Of a DNA stretch of 64,000 nucleotides, positions 8,181 to 17,536 are shown in pieces (position 1 is the stretch's first letter; the number at the start of each line of letters is the position of its first letter). Below the pieces are notes generated by a model. The model did no database searches. It was not told the DNA's origin and worked only from the letters and a program-made list of their open reading frames with translations. The stretch comes from Duganella phyllosphaerae (lineage in GTDB: Bacteria > Pseudomonadota > Gammaproteobacteria > Burkholderiales > Burkholderiaceae_D): contig NZ_LROM01000082.1 in NCBI RefSeq assembly GCF_001758785.1, positions 111,918 through 175,917 on the forward strand, written 5' to 3'. The translations under genes were made by a program, and so were the position numbers.

Positions 8181-8765
8181 TTACAACAGCTGTTCGATAT
8201 CGTGCACGATGGCCGCCTGGCCTTTGGCGTGCGGCACCATCAGGCGCACCTTGCCGTGCTTGTCGAAGATGTAGCTCGCTGCCGTGTGGTCCACCGAGTA
8301 GTTGGCGGCATCGGTGCCGGGCACCTTGGCATAGAAGATCTTGAATTCCTTGGCCACCGCTGCGGTCTGCGCGGGTGTGCCGTACAGGCCGATAAAGCGC
8401 GGATCGAAGGTGGGCACGTATTGCGCCAGCAGCGGCTGGGTGTCGCGCTCGGGATCGACGGTGACGAACAGCACCTGCACCTGGTCCGCCCTGGGACCGA
8501 GGGCTTTCATCACGCCGGCCATCTCGGCCATGGTGGTGGGACAGACGTCCGGGCACTGGGTAAAGCCGAAGAACATCACCACCACCTTGCCACGAAAATC
8601 GGCCATGGTGCGCGGTTTGCCGGTATGGTCGGTCAGCGCGAAGTCTTTCGCAAAGGCGGCGCCGGTGATGTCGACATTCTGGAAGCTCTGCGAGGAAGTT
8701 TTCTCGCCGCAGCCGGCCATGATCATGGAGACGGCCAGCACGGCCAACGCGAACAGTTTCTTCAT
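8181..8765 (-). CDS. sco: Sco1/SenC copper chaperone for cytochrome oxidase
   Basis: A 194-residue lipoprotein: hydrophobic N-terminus with lipobox SMIMAGC (Cys about 19), then a thioredoxin-like fold. Copper ligands are present, with CPDVC in [13 protein letters not shown] near residues 73-77 and His in VDHTAAS near 161. Sco proteins deliver copper to the CuA site of oxidase subunit II on the periplasmic side. Its ATG overlaps the stop of ctaB (ATGA), which places it in the heme A/oxidase maturation operon. This is the canonical Sco; a second Sco-like protein at 10877 lacks the histidine. Confidence 0.95.
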   Translation of the reverse strand: MKKLFALAVLAVSMIMAGCGEKTSSQSFQNVDITGAAFAKDFALTDHTGKPRTMADFRGKVVVMFFGFTQCPDVCPTTMAEMAGVMKALGPRADQVQVLFVTVDPERDTQPLLAQYVPTFDPRFIGLYGTPAQTAAVAKEFKIFYAKVPGTDAANYSVDHTAASYIFDKHGKVRLMVPHAKGQAAIVHDIEQLL

Positions 8766-9652
8766 ATTTTGATGTAGTGGTCCACCAGCAGCGCCGCGAA
8801 CAGCAAGCCCAGGTACATGATCGACCAGGCAAACGCCTTGCGGGCCACCTGGTCGGAATAATGGCGGTAAATCTTCCACGAATGGCGCAGGAAGACCGCG
8901 TTGAGGATGATGGCAGCGACCAGGTAAATCAGTCCGCTCATTTGCACCACGTAAGGCAGCACCGTGGTGGCGGCCAGCGCGATCGAGTACAGCCACACGT
9001 GGAACTGCGTGTATTCCATGCCATGCGTGACCGGCAGCATCGGCAGGCCCGACTTGGCGTAATCGTCGCGGCGGTACAGCGCCAGCGCCCAGAAGTGCGG
9101 CGGGGTCCAGACGAAAATGATCATCACCAAGAGCCACGCTTCGGCCGGCACTTCGTTGGTCATCGCGGCCCAGCCCAGCGCTGGCGGCATGGCGCCCGAC
9201 AGGCCGCCGATGACGATGTTCTGCGGCGTGGCAGGCTTCAAGATCATGGTGTAGATCACCGCGTAGCCGACAAAGCTGAAGAACGTGAGCCACATGGTGA
9301 GCGGATTGACCAGCGCATACAAAATCCACATGCCGGCGCCGCCGATGAGGAGCGCGAACACCACGGTTTCGCCCACGGTGACGTCGCCCATGGCGTTCGG
9401 GCGGCGCGCGGTGCGGGCCATGCGGGCGTCGATCTCGCGCTCGGCCAGGCAGTTCACTGCGAAGGCCGCGCTGGTGAGCAGGAAAATACCCAGGGTGGCC
9501 GGCACCGCCACGCGCCAGTCAGGAATCCCGTCCGTCGCCAGGAACATGCCGATGATGGCGCAAAACACCGCCATCTGGGTGATGCGCGGCTTGGTCAGCG
9601 CCCAGAACTGCGAGGCGCGGTGGGAGGATTTGGTCAGAGTCTGCGTGGTCAT
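8762..9652 (-). CDS. ctaB: Protoheme IX farnesyltransferase (heme O synthase)
   Basis: A 296-residue UbiA-type prenyltransferase that attaches a farnesyl group to heme B, making heme O, the first step of heme A synthesis. The N-terminus ([24 protein letters not shown]) and the Asp-rich loop [19 protein letters not shown] near residues 85-103 are diagnostic; about nine membrane helices follow. The ATG at 9652 ([13 protein letters not shown]) is preferred over a longer start at 9685. It lies between ctaA (45 bp upstream) and sco (4-bp overlap). Confidence 0.96.
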   Translation of the reverse strand: MTTQTLTKSSHRASQFWALTKPRITQMAVFCAIIGMFLATDGIPDWRVAVPATLGIFLLTSAAFAVNCLAEREIDARMARTARRPNAMGDVTVGETVVFALLIGGAGMWILYALVNPLTMWLTFFSFVGYAVIYTMILKPATPQNIVIGGLSGAMPPALGWAAMTNEVPAEAWLLVMIIFVWTPPHFWALALYRRDDYAKSGLPMLPVTHGMEYTQFHVWLYSIALAATTVLPYVVQMSGLIYLVAAIILNAVFLRHSWKIYRHYSDQVARKAFAWSIMYLGLLFAALLVDHYIKI

Positions 9653-9697
9653 GATGTCATTTCGAAGCCCGTCGCCGGATGGCAAACAGATGGCAAA

Positions 9698-10861
9698 CTA
9701 TTGCTGCTTCAACGGTAAATTATGCGATAAACCAGCACCCGATGCTGCTTTTTTGGCAAGATCGTGCTGGAATTTAGCCTTGTAGTTTAACACGGTCAGC
9801 AAAAGTACCAGCAGCGCCGCCCCGGCGTTATGCAACACCGCAATGGTCAGCGGGAAGCTGAAGTAGATCGTCGCCAGGCCGGTGGCGATCTGCGCCACCA
9901 GCACGATGGCGATGGCGCGCGCGGTGTTATGCAGGACTACGTTGCCCCACGCGCGCCACGCCGTGTAACCGGCCACCAGCGCCACGATGAAGCCGGCGTT
10001 GCGATGCACCCAGTGGATCGCCGTCAACGCCGCGAACGGTATGTAATGGCCGGCGGCGGTCTTGCCCAGTTCGCGCCACAGGGTAAAGCCGTGCTGGAAG
10101 TCCATGTCCGGCACCAGCTTGCCGCCACACAGCGGGAAATCGGTGCAGGCCAGCGTGGCGTAGTTGGTACTCACCCAGCCACCGAGGGCGATCTGCACCA
10201 CCAGCAATAGGGCCGAGATACCGGCCAGCCAGCGGATCTTGCGCATCGCGGTGGGCGAACCGGACAGCGTGCGCACCGGCGCAATCAGCTGGTTCTGGCG
10301 GCCGCCGTACCACACCAGCAGCGCCAGCAAACCCATGCCCAGCAGCAAGTGGATGGTGACGATCACCGGTTGCAGTTTCAAGGTCACGGTCCAGGCACCG
10401 AACGCGCCTTGCAGGCAGACGAAGAAGAACAAGAAGGTCGGCATCCCGGGCTTGTACTCGGGGCGGGTACCCTTCGATTTACGCCACTGGTACCACGCCT
10501 GCGCCATCATCGCCACGATCAGCACGCCGATCGCCATGGCCAGGTAACGGTGGATCATCTCGATCCAGGCCTTGGCCACGGTGACCGGGCCGGTGGGGTT
10601 GAGGGTTTCGGCGGCGACAATTTCGGCATGGGCCAGGAACGGGTTGGCGGCGCCGTAACAGCCGGGCCAGTCCGGGCAGCCGAGGCCGGAATCGGTCAGC
10701 CGGGTAAACGCGCCAAACACGATCAGGTCGAACGTGAGAAATACGCTCACCCAGATCAGCTTGCGGTACTTGTTGGCGTCGGACGATGTCCATACCAGCG
10801 ACAGCGGCAGCAGCGCCACCAGCAGCGCCGTGATGGCCATTTGAGCGAGAGTCAGGTGCAT
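9698..10861 (-). CDS. ctaA: Heme A synthase (COX15/CtaA)
   Basis: A 387-residue eight-helix membrane protein that oxidises heme O to heme A. It shows the tandem four-helix layout, heme-ligand histidines on helices (e.g. WIEMIHRYLAMAIG, TIHLLLGMG, AIHWVHRNAGF, VLHNAGAALLVL) and two Cys-bearing loops, GLGCPDWPGCYG near residue 60 and LACTDFPLCGGK near 240, typical of proteobacterial CtaA. It is 15 bp after the Sco-like gene and followed by ctaB, giving the classical ctaA-ctaB order. Confidence 0.96.
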   Translation of the reverse strand: MHLTLAQMAITALLVALLPLSLVWTSSDANKYRKLIWVSVFLTFDLIVFGAFTRLTDSGLGCPDWPGCYGAANPFLAHAEIVAAETLNPTGPVTVAKAWIEMIHRYLAMAIGVLIVAMMAQAWYQWRKSKGTRPEYKPGMPTFLFFFVCLQGAFGAWTVTLKLQPVIVTIHLLLGMGLLALLVWYGGRQNQLIAPVRTLSGSPTAMRKIRWLAGISALLLVVQIALGGWVSTNYATLACTDFPLCGGKLVPDMDFQHGFTLWRELGKTAAGHYIPFAALTAIHWVHRNAGFIVALVAGYTAWRAWGNVVLHNTARAIAIVLVAQIATGLATIYFSFPLTIAVLHNAGAALLVLLLTVLNYKAKFQHDLAKKAASGAGLSHNLPLKQQ

Positions 10862-10876
10862 CGTATATCTATCCTA

Positions 10877-11509
10877 TTATCCTATGGCGGAAGCTTTGAG
10901 CAGTTTGGCGATGTCCTTGTGGACCTTGCTCGCCTTGGCGGTATCGCTGGAGACCGCGCCTTTCGGAAAGCGCATCATCAGGTTGCCCAGCGGGTCGATC
11001 AAATACACGTAGTCGGCGGCGCGTTCGCCCTGCTCCACCGGCAGCCATTTTTGCACGGTGGCCGCCGGCGCACGCAACATGTGGGTGCCGTCGTTCACGC
11101 GCATGAGCATGGTTTCGAGCGGCTGCTCGTCGGTGATCAGCCAAACCCGTTCCACGCGCTCCATCGCCTTGCCCTGCATGGTGCGCAACTGGCGCATGGC
11201 AAACAGCTGGTCCTGGCAAGCCTGCTGGCAGTCGGACGGCCCCACCTTGAGCATGATCCACTTGCCGCGATAATCGGCCAGGGACGCCGGGCTGCCGTCG
11301 AGCTGGCGGCTGGCCATCGGCGGGATCGGATACTGGCGCGCGTCGAGCAGGGTGCCATAGTTGGTCTCGCCGCCCTTGGGCTTGACCACGTAGTACATGA
11401 AGTATGACGCCAGCAATGGCGCCGCGCAGACCGCGATCACGGCCAGCAGCTTCCAGCGCCCGCGCGCCGTCTGTTTAGGGTTTGCCTGATTTTCCACGTC
11501 TGAATCCAT
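10877..11509 (-). CDS. Sco-like membrane-anchored thioredoxin-fold protein without the Cu histidine
   Basis: A 210-residue protein with one N-terminal membrane anchor (about residues 20-43) and a Sco/thioredoxin-like domain. A CxxxC pair is kept (SDCQQACQD near residue 95), but where the true Sco has VDHTAAS before the YI strand this protein has GERAADYVYLID, with Ala at the histidine position. It may therefore act as a thiol reductase or a copper-free assembly partner rather than a copper donor. Proteins like this are standard between surf1 and ctaA in betaproteobacteria. Its start overlaps the end of surf1 by 35 bp. Confidence 0.85.
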   Translation of the reverse strand: MDSDVENQANPKQTARGRWKLLAVIAVCAAPLLASYFMYYVVKPKGGETNYGTLLDARQYPIPPMASRQLDGSPASLADYRGKWIMLKVGPSDCQQACQDQLFAMRQLRTMQGKAMERVERVWLITDEQPLETMLMRVNDGTHMLRAPAATVQKWLPVEQGERAADYVYLIDPLGNLMMRFPKGAVSSDTAKASKVHKDIAKLLKASAIG

Positions 11510-12212
11510 TTACGACAAAAAAGATGACCGCCATCGCCGCCAGCGCATACCACTGGAAGGCGTAGCCCTGGTGTTTTTCGGGATTCATGCCCGAAGCCGG
11601 CCATTCGCGGCCCATGCGCAGGTCGTCGCCACCCGGGCGCGCCGGCGTGCTTTGCTGCAGCACGAACGGCTGCATGGTCAGGCCGCTGGCCTTGGCCACC
11701 TGCAGCGGATCGGCGTTTTGCACGATGACGCCAGGCGCCAGCGCCGGCCCCGCACCGAGCTCCATCACGTGGCCCGAATGCAGACGCGCCACGCCGTCCA
11801 CGGTGACGATACCTGTGGGCGTGGCGAACGCGGGCAGCTTGTCGCGCGCCAGCGGATCGCGCGGCAACCAGCCGCGCTGCACCAGCACATGCATATTGGA
11901 TCCGTCGATCTTGAACGGCATCAGCAGATAGACGCCAGCGCGGCCCTGGTACGGGCGGTTGTCTAGGTACAACGGCCAGTCCTGGACGAACTGGCCGGTG
12001 ACGGTCACGCGGCGGTATTCGACGTCGGCAGCGGCCAGCGGCGTGCCGGTCAGCGCCAGCGGCGCGGCGGCCGCGCCCTGGTCGAGCCGGGCCTGGGTGG
12101 CGATTTTCTCATCGGCGCGGCGCTCCTGCCAGTTGCCCAGGGCAATGCCCAGCGCCACCACCAGGACCGTGGCGATCAAGGGAATCAATTTAAATCGGAA
12201 GGCAATCGGCAT
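11475..12212 (-). CDS. SURF1 family cytochrome oxidase assembly protein
   Basis: A 245-residue protein with the two-helix SURF1 layout: TM1 at about residues 8-26 and TM2 near the C-terminus (YALAAMAVIFFVVNGF). SURF1 motifs GNWQERRADEK (27-37), the YLDNRPYQGRAGVYLL block near 80-95, and HVLVQRGWLPRD near 110-120 are present. SURF1 binds heme A and helps insert it into subunit I. The gene is divergent from the DUF2909 gene with only 34 bp between starts, and is the first gene of the maturation run surf1, Sco-like, ctaA, ctaB, sco. Confidence 0.93.
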   Translation of the reverse strand: MPIAFRFKLIPLIATVLVVALGIALGNWQERRADEKIATQARLDQGAAAAPLALTGTPLAAADVEYRRVTVTGQFVQDWPLYLDNRPYQGRAGVYLLMPFKIDGSNMHVLVQRGWLPRDPLARDKLPAFATPTGIVTVDGVARLHSGHVMELGAGPALAPGVIVQNADPLQVAKASGLTMQPFVLQQSTPARPGGDDLRMGREWPASGMNPEKHQGYAFQWYALAAMAVIFFVVNGFRRGKSGKP

Positions 12213-12246
12213 TACAATGAAGCCTCACTCATCTCGCTGCCCTGTC

Positions 12247-12447
12247 ATGAAAATTGTCGTCGCCATCGCGTTCGTGCTGATCATCGGCAGCCTCGGTTCC
12301 GCGCTGTTCTTCCTCATGCGCGACAAGGGCAAGAGCAACAACACGGTCCGCTCGCTGGCGGTGCGGGTGGGCTTGTCGATCGCCCTGTTCGTGATGATCC
12401 TGGTTGCCTACAAGCTCGGCTACATCCAGCCCACCGGCTTGCGCTGA
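12247..12447 (+). CDS. DUF2909 twin-transmembrane protein
   Basis: A 66-residue protein with two membrane helices (VVAIAFVLIIGSLGSALFFLM and VGLSIALFVMILVAYKLGY) joined by a short basic loop (RDKGKSNN). DUF2909 proteins are found almost exclusively beside SURF1 in betaproteobacterial oxidase clusters, so an assembly or stability role is inferred; no activity is known. It is encoded opposite to every other gene of the oxidase cluster and ends before the shared intergenic terminator. Confidence 0.85.
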   Translation: MKIVVAIAFVLIIGSLGSALFFLMRDKGKSNNTVRSLAVRVGLSIALFVMILVAYKLGYIQPTGLR

Positions 12448-12484
12448 GCGGCTGCGGCTGCGGCTGAGGTTACCGTTACGCCAG

Positions 12485-12520
12485 AAAAAACGGCCGCACC
12501 GGACCTTCCGTGTGCGGCCG
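12485..12520 (-). terminator. Intrinsic terminator of the ctaCDGE operon
   Basis: On the minus strand, CGGCCGCAC pairs with GTGCGGCCG around a short loop and is followed directly by TTTTTT (12485-12490 on the plus strand are A). It lies 33 bp after the ctaE stop, the expected end of the structural oxidase operon. The plus-strand side has no U-run, so it serves ctaE rather than the convergent DUF2909 gene. Confidence 0.9.
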
Positions 12521-12552
12521 ACAGCATTATAGCGCCGATGTTTGGGCGATGT

Positions 12553-13413
12553 TCAGAGCCAGTAGATCACCACGTAAAGACCGAGCCACACCACGTCCAC
12601 GAAGTGCCAGTACCACGCGGCGCCCTCGAAGGCAAAGTGATTATCGGGCGTAAAGTGTCCCTTGAGCACCCGGTACAACACCACCGACAGCATGATCGCC
12701 CCCATCGTCACGTGGAAACCGTGGAAGCCGGTCAGCATGAAGAAGGTCGAGCCATAGATGCCGGACGTCAGCTTGAGGTTGAGGTCATTGTAGGCATGGA
12801 TGTATTCGTAAGCCTGGAAACCCATGAAGGTGGCGCCCAGCAGCACGGTGGCAAACAGCCAGATCGCCGTCAGCGCGCGGTGACCGGCGCGCAGCGCGTG
12901 GTGGGCGATGGTGAGCGTCACACCGGAGGTCAGCAGCAAGGCGGTATTGATGGTTGGAATCGGGAACGGTCCCATGGTGCGGAACTCATCGACCATGCCA
13001 GCCGGGCTGGCGCCGCCCCAGTGCGCGGCAAAATCGGGCCAGATGAATTTATGGTCGATGTCGCCGAGCCATGGCATCGAGATCACGCGGACGTAGAACA
13101 ATGCGCCGAAGAAGGCGCCGAAGAACATCACCTCGGAGACGATGAACCACGCCATCGACCAGCGGAACGAGTAGTCGATGCGCTGGCTGTACAAGCCGCC
13201 TTCGGATTCCTTGATGGCGTCGCCGAACCAGAAGTACAGCACCGCGATGATGCCGGCCAGGCCGACCATGTTGACCGGCATGCCCCACGACACGTCGTTC
13301 ACCCAGGCCGAGGCGCCGGCCATGGTGACCAGCAGCGCAATACCGGCCAGCAGCGGCCAGCGCGACGGCCCCGGCACGAAGTAGTACGGTGCTGCGGTGT
13401 TGTGTGCGCTCAT
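12553..13413 (-). CDS. ctaE: Cytochrome c oxidase subunit III
   Basis: A 286-residue polytopic protein of the aa3-type oxidase with seven helices. Subunit III signatures include YFVPGPSRWP at the start, RWSMAWFIVSEVMFFGAFFGALFY near residues 90-115, and LTGFHGFHVTMGAIMLSV then AAWYWHFVDVVWLGLYVVIYWL at the C-terminus. It stabilises the catalytic core and supports proton uptake. It is the last gene of the structural operon and is followed by a strong terminator. Confidence 0.97.
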   Translation of the reverse strand: MSAHNTAAPYYFVPGPSRWPLLAGIALLVTMAGASAWVNDVSWGMPVNMVGLAGIIAVLYFWFGDAIKESEGGLYSQRIDYSFRWSMAWFIVSEVMFFGAFFGALFYVRVISMPWLGDIDHKFIWPDFAAHWGGASPAGMVDEFRTMGPFPIPTINTALLLTSGVTLTIAHHALRAGHRALTAIWLFATVLLGATFMGFQAYEYIHAYNDLNLKLTSGIYGSTFFMLTGFHGFHVTMGAIMLSVVLYRVLKGHFTPDNHFAFEGAAWYWHFVDVVWLGLYVVIYWL

Positions 13414-13440
13414 CTTGATCTCCCTGTCATTTTGTAAGGA

Positions 13441-13638
13441 CTATTTTGCTACCGCCCACTGCACGGCCAGGATCAGCAGCCCGATGAACAGGGCCACGGC
13501 GATCAGCGCCGCGATCACGATGTGCACCGGGTTGAGCCGGGCATCATCGTTGTCGAAATCACTTTTGCGGCGCAGGCCGAAGAACGACCACACCACCGCT
13601 TTCAACGAATACAGAAACGACGCCGGCTTCTTGTCCAT
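13441..13638 (-). CDS. DUF2970 single-span protein of the oxidase operon
   Basis: A 65-residue protein with a basic/acidic N-terminal half (LRRKSDFDNDDARLNP) and one C-terminal membrane helix (VIAALIAVALFIGLLILAV). DUF2970 proteins lie between ctaG and ctaE in betaproteobacteria. The ATG directly abuts the ctaG stop (no gap), so translation is probably coupled. The function is unknown; oxidase assembly is inferred from location. Confidence 0.85.
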   Translation of the reverse strand: MDKKPASFLYSLKAVVWSFFGLRRKSDFDNDDARLNPVHIVIAALIAVALFIGLLILAVQWAVAK

Positions 13639-14193
13639 TTACTTGGCCGCCGTCTTGTCCATGCCGCCCACCTCGAAGAAGGTGTACGACAGGGTGATGG
13701 TCTTGACGTCCCGCGGCAGCTTGGGATCGATGTAGAACATCACCGGCATCTGCCGCGCTTCGTTCGGTTTCAGCGCTTGCTGGCGGAAGCAGAAGCACTC
13801 GACCTTTTTAAAATGCTGCATGGCGTTCTGCGGCGCGTAGCTCGGGATCGCCTGCGCCGCGACGTCGCGGTTCTGGGTGTTGACCACCTCGTAGGTCACC
13901 GTGGCCAGCTCGCCCGGGTGCACCGTCATCGAGGCCACCGTGGGCCGGAAGCGGTACGGGCCCTGGCTGTTGGCATCGAACTCGATGGTGATGTTGCGGG
14001 TGGCGTCCACCTGCGTGTTCTTGTCGTACTCGACCGTGCCATCTTTTTGCGTGAGCACGTTCAGGCCCAGCGCTTCGCAGATCTGGCGGTAGAACGGGTT
14101 CAGCGCATAGGCAAAGCCGAACATCACCACGGCCGTGACCAGCAGCTTGCCGAGCATGGTGCGGTTCAGTCCGGAGGTGCCGTCTTTTTTCAT
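13639..14193 (-). CDS. ctaG: Cytochrome c oxidase assembly protein CtaG/Cox11 (CuB insertion)
   Basis: A 184-residue Cox11 family protein: one N-terminal membrane helix (about residues 14-32) and a periplasmic immunoglobulin-like domain. The copper-binding CFCF motif appears in KKVECFCFRQQ near residue 130, followed by the conserved MPVMFYIDPKL and ITLSYTFF strands. Cox11 donates copper to the CuB site of subunit I. The start is one base after the stop of the 34-residue assembly gene. Confidence 0.96.
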   Translation of the reverse strand: MKKDGTSGLNRTMLGKLLVTAVVMFGFAYALNPFYRQICEALGLNVLTQKDGTVEYDKNTQVDATRNITIEFDANSQGPYRFRPTVASMTVHPGELATVTYEVVNTQNRDVAAQAIPSYAPQNAMQHFKKVECFCFRQQALKPNEARQMPVMFYIDPKLPRDVKTITLSYTFFEVGGMDKTAAK

Positions 14194-14194
14194 G

Positions 14195-14299
14195 TCAGCT
14201 CAGCCAGATGCGCTTGACGAATACCGACAGAAAAAACAGCACCGCCAGCCCGGCCAGCAGCAGGGCCAGGCGCGTGTTGTTGGGCTTTTTTGTGCTCAT
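14195..14299 (-). CDS. Cytochrome oxidase small assembly protein, 34 residues
   Basis: A short gene between ctaD and ctaG. ATG at 14299, TGA at 14195-14197, product MSTKKPNNTRLALLLAGLAV then a hydrophobic run ending VKRIWLS: a basic N-terminus, one membrane helix and a basic tail. It begins 10 bp after the ctaD stop and ends one base before the ctaG start, so the spacing leaves little doubt it is translated. Equivalent tiny proteins occur at this position in many betaproteobacteria; their exact role is not established. Confidence 0.8.
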   Translation of the reverse strand: MSTKKPNNTRLALLLAGLAVLFFLSVFVKRIWLS

Positions 14300-14309
14300 G
14301 GCGGTCAGC

Positions 14310-15923
14310 TTATTTGAACTGCGGTGGCGTTTCAAACGTATGGAACGGCGCTGGCGACGGCACGGTCCACTCGAGGCCCTCGGCGCCTTCCCATGGCTTG
14401 GCTTCCGCTTTCTTGCCGCCCCGGATGGTGGGTATCACCACGCCAAACAGGAAGAACACCTGCGACATGCCGAAGCCGAACGCGCCGATGGTGGCGATCA
14501 TGTTGTAGTCGGTGAACTGCGCCGAGTAATCGACATAGCGGCGCGGCATGCCGGCCAGGCCCAGGAAGTGCATCGGGAAGAACGTGACGTTGAACGAAAT
14601 GAGCGACAGCCAGAAGTGCGCCTTGCCCATGGTTTCGTTGTACATGTGGCCGGTCCACTTGGGCGACCAGTAATAGAAGCCGGCAAACAGCGCGAACAGC
14701 GAACCGGCGACCAGCACGTAGTGGAAGTGCGCCACCACGTAATACGTATCCTGCAGCTGGATGTCGATCGGGGTGACCGCCAGGATCAAGCCGGTAAAGC
14801 CGCCGATGGTGAACACGAAGATGAAGCCCACCGTAAACAGCATCGGGGTCTCGAAGGTCATCGAGCCCTTCCACATGGTGGCGATCCAGTTGAACACTTT
14901 CACGCCGGTGGGCACGGCGATCAGCATGGTGGCGTACATGAAGAACAGTTGCGACGTCACCGGCATGCCGGTGGTAAACATGTGGTGGGCCCAGACCACG
15001 AACGACAGGATGGCGATCGACGCGGTGGCATACACCATCGACGCGTAGCCGAACAGCTGCTTGCGCGCGAACGCCGGCAGGATCTGCGAGACGATGCCGA
15101 ACGCCGGCAAGATCATGATGTACACCTCGGGGTGGCCGAAGAACCAGAAGATGTGCTGGTACATCACCGGGTCGCCGCCGGCTGCGGCGTTAAAGAACGT
15201 GGTGCCGAAGTGGCGGTCGGTCAGCGTCATGGTGATCGCGCCCGCCAACACCGGCATCACCAGGATCAGCAGGTAGGCGGTGATCAGCCAGGTCCAGCAG
15301 AACATCGGCATTTTCATCAGGGTCATGCCGGGCGCGCGCATGTTGAGGATGGTGACGATGATGTTGATCGAGCCCATGATCGACGAGGCGCCCATCAGGT
15401 GCATGGCGAAAATCGCCATGTCCATGCCCGGTCCCATTTGCGTGGACAGCGGCGCGTACAGGGTCCAGCCGGCGGCGGTGGCGCCACCGGGCACCAGGAA
15501 CGACGTCGCCAGCAACAGCGCAGCGGGCGGCAGCAGCCAGAACGAGAAGTTGTTCATGCGCGCAAAGGCCATGTCGGACGCGCCGATCTGCAGCGGGATC
15601 ATCCAGTTGGCAAAGCCCACGAAGGCCGGCATGATGGCGCCGAACACCATCACCAGGCCGTGCATGGTGGTCAGCTGGTTGAAGAATTCGGGCTGGAAGA
15701 ATTGCAGGCCAGGGTGGAACAGCTCGCTGCGGATCATCAGCGCCAGCACCCCGCCCGACAGCAGCATGACGAACGAGAACCACAGGTACAGCGTGCCGAT
15801 ATCCTTGTGGTTGGTGGCGAACAGCCAGCGTTTCAGGCCGCTGGGGTGCTCATGTGCGTGGTCGTGGTCGTGCGCGTGGTCGTGCTCATGACCATGGGCG
15901 TGATCAATGGTGCTTGTGCTCAT
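14310..15923 (-). CDS. ctaD: Cytochrome c oxidase subunit I (aa3-type), His-rich N-terminus
   Basis: A 537-residue heme-copper oxidase catalytic subunit carrying heme a, heme a3 and CuB; it reduces O2 to water and pumps protons. Family landmarks: [13 protein letters not shown] near residue 37, [13 protein letters not shown] with the CuB/Tyr helix near 255, [11 protein letters not shown] near 305, and the heme-ligand segment [13 protein letters not shown] near 385. Before the core lies an unusual run of alternating His/Asp/Glu ([19 protein letters not shown], residues 8-26), a likely metal-binding tail on the cytoplasmic side. It follows ctaC by 25 bp. Confidence 0.98.
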   Translation of the reverse strand: MSTSTIDHAHGHEHDHAHDHDHAHEHPSGLKRWLFATNHKDIGTLYLWFSFVMLLSGGVLALMIRSELFHPGLQFFQPEFFNQLTTMHGLVMVFGAIMPAFVGFANWMIPLQIGASDMAFARMNNFSFWLLPPAALLLATSFLVPGGATAAGWTLYAPLSTQMGPGMDMAIFAMHLMGASSIMGSINIIVTILNMRAPGMTLMKMPMFCWTWLITAYLLILVMPVLAGAITMTLTDRHFGTTFFNAAAGGDPVMYQHIFWFFGHPEVYIMILPAFGIVSQILPAFARKQLFGYASMVYATASIAILSFVVWAHHMFTTGMPVTSQLFFMYATMLIAVPTGVKVFNWIATMWKGSMTFETPMLFTVGFIFVFTIGGFTGLILAVTPIDIQLQDTYYVVAHFHYVLVAGSLFALFAGFYYWSPKWTGHMYNETMGKAHFWLSLISFNVTFFPMHFLGLAGMPRRYVDYSAQFTDYNMIATIGAFGFGMSQVFFLFGVVIPTIRGGKKAEAKPWEGAEGLEWTVPSPAPFHTFETPPQFK

Positions 15924-15948
15924 TTGTGTCTCCTGCTGTTCTGCTGGA

Positions 15949-17163
15949 TTATTTACGTGCAGCCACGATTTCGGCCGGTTGGACGATGTTTTGTTCTGGC
16001 TTGTTCGACCAGCTGTTGCGGGTGTACGTGATCACGGCCGCAATTTCGGTATCGGACAGCTGCTTCCACGCCGGCATTTCGGCAGGATATTTCCCGCTCT
16101 TCTGGCCGTTGAGCAGCACGTGCATTTGCGCGGCCTTGTCGCCGTTGACGACAGCCGAGCCGTCGAGCGGGGCGAACGCGTCCGGCACGCCCTTGCCGTT
16201 GGCCTGGTGGCAGACCGCGCAGTTGGCGGTGTAGACTTTTTCGCCGCGCGTTTTCAGCTCGTCGATGGTGAAGGTCTTGTTCGGATCGTCGGCCAGCGCG
16301 GCCATTTCCTTTTTCTTGCCATCGACCCAAGCCGTGTAGTCGGCGTCGCTGACCACGCGCACCACGATCGGCATGAACGCGTGCTCCTTGCCGCACAGCT
16401 CGGAGCAATAGCCGCGGTAGGTGCCGGTGTGTTCGGCCTTGAACCAGGTGTCGCGCACGAAACCCGGGATCGCATCCTGCTTGACGGCAAACGCGGGAAT
16501 CGACCACGAGTGGATGACGTCGGCGGCGGTGGTGACGATGCGGATCTTTTTATGAACCGGCACCACCATCTCGTTGTCGACTTCCATCAGGTAATTGTCG
16601 CCGCGCTTTTCGGTCGGCGCGAAGCCGGGGGCGCCAACCTGCGCGCGTGGCGTGGTCAGGTTGGACAGGAAGGAAATGCCGTTGCCTTCGCCGCTCAGGT
16701 AGTCGTAGCCCCACTTCCATTGCATGCCGGTGACCTTGATGGTGATGTCGGCGTTGCTGGTGTCTTTCATGCCGACCACGGTGCGGGTGGCAGGCAGCGC
16801 CATGCCGATGACGATCAGGAACGGCACGATGGTCCAGGCGATTTCGACGCTGGTCGATTCGTGGAACGTGGCCGGCTTGTGGCCCAGCGATTTGCGGTGC
16901 TTGAAGATCGAGTAGAACATCACGCCGAACACGGCGACGAAGATCACCAGGCACACGATCATCATCCACGTGTGCAGGTCATAGACCTCGGTGGCGATGC
17001 GGGTGGCAGGCGGTTGCAGGTTGAGCTGCTTTTCGATGGGGCCGCCGGTGCCGCCGGTGGCCGGGCCGTAGGTTCCGGCAGTGTCTGCCGCCCTCGCTGC
17101 AATACTGGCTGCCGTCATCGTAAAGCCGAGCATGAACGATGTAAGTCGCTTCGCAAGTGTCAT
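15949..17163 (-). CDS. ctaC: Cytochrome c oxidase subunit II with fused cytochrome c domain
   Basis: A 404-residue subunit II (caa3-like). Signal peptide [20 protein letters not shown] ending near ARA, two membrane helices (about residues 70-95 and 110-132), and a cupredoxin domain with the CuA site [13 protein letters not shown] near 255-267. A C-terminal cytochrome c domain has CAVCH near 325 and a distal Met in MPAWKQLSD. It accepts electrons from cytochrome c. The longer frame start at 17295 is rejected because the signal peptide begins here. It is the first gene of the structural oxidase operon. Confidence 0.97.
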   Translation of the reverse strand: MTLAKRLTSFMLGFTMTAASIAARAADTAGTYGPATGGTGGPIEKQLNLQPPATRIATEVYDLHTWMMIVCLVIFVAVFGVMFYSIFKHRKSLGHKPATFHESTSVEIAWTIVPFLIVIGMALPATRTVVGMKDTSNADITIKVTGMQWKWGYDYLSGEGNGISFLSNLTTPRAQVGAPGFAPTEKRGDNYLMEVDNEMVVPVHKKIRIVTTAADVIHSWSIPAFAVKQDAIPGFVRDTWFKAEHTGTYRGYCSELCGKEHAFMPIVVRVVSDADYTAWVDGKKKEMAALADDPNKTFTIDELKTRGEKVYTANCAVCHQANGKGVPDAFAPLDGSAVVNGDKAAQMHVLLNGQKSGKYPAEMPAWKQLSDTEIAAVITYTRNSWSNKPEQNIVQPAEIVAARK

Positions 17164-17536
17164 GTTTTCCCCAACAAACCCAAGTGTAATTATTTTGTAA
17201 CGACCTGGATTCCGGTAAACCAAACCCGCGTCGCTCCTTAAACAACTCCAGGTCCCGTTGGCACACTGCCGGGACGCTGAAGCCTTTGTCTCCATCCCCT
17301 ACTTCACAGCGTGCTGCGAGAGAACTATACAAAAGCCCGATGCTGCTTAAATCAACTGCCCACTTCGTTTCATTTAGTGACCGGATAGCGGCTTTGCCCA
17401 TGAATTGGTGGCAAAGTTGGTTATTGATTATATAGAACAAAAACCACGCACATCAACAAATAAACGATTTTGCAACTCTGTGGTCCCAGGGACGCATTTC
17501 GCTTGCATCCGGGGCGCGATCGCGCTATGGACGATG
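17164..17536. other. 373-bp intergenic region: leader of the ctaC operon and tail of bioC
   Basis: No gene was found here. Reading leftward it should contain the promoter of the oxidase operon: a TATAGT element at 17324-17329 is a candidate -10 hexamer, but no convincing -35 lies at proper spacing. An unused TTAAGGAG sits at about 17238-17245. Near the bioC stop are a 12-bp palindrome GCGCGATCGCGC (17514-17525) and GTCCC-A-GGGAC (17483-17493), possible terminator or binding-site material without U-tracts. Confidence 0.45.

Noticed and set aside
7135..8832. 565-residue frame for the AI-2E family permease
   Set aside because: The first 219 codons are the wrong-frame translation of sco; the permease proper begins at 8175.
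14208..16031. 607-residue open frame on the plus strand across the ctaD region
   Set aside because: It is the antisense shadow of ctaD in GC-rich DNA; composition is His/Arg/Gly-heavy with no family likeness, and ctaD itself is certain.
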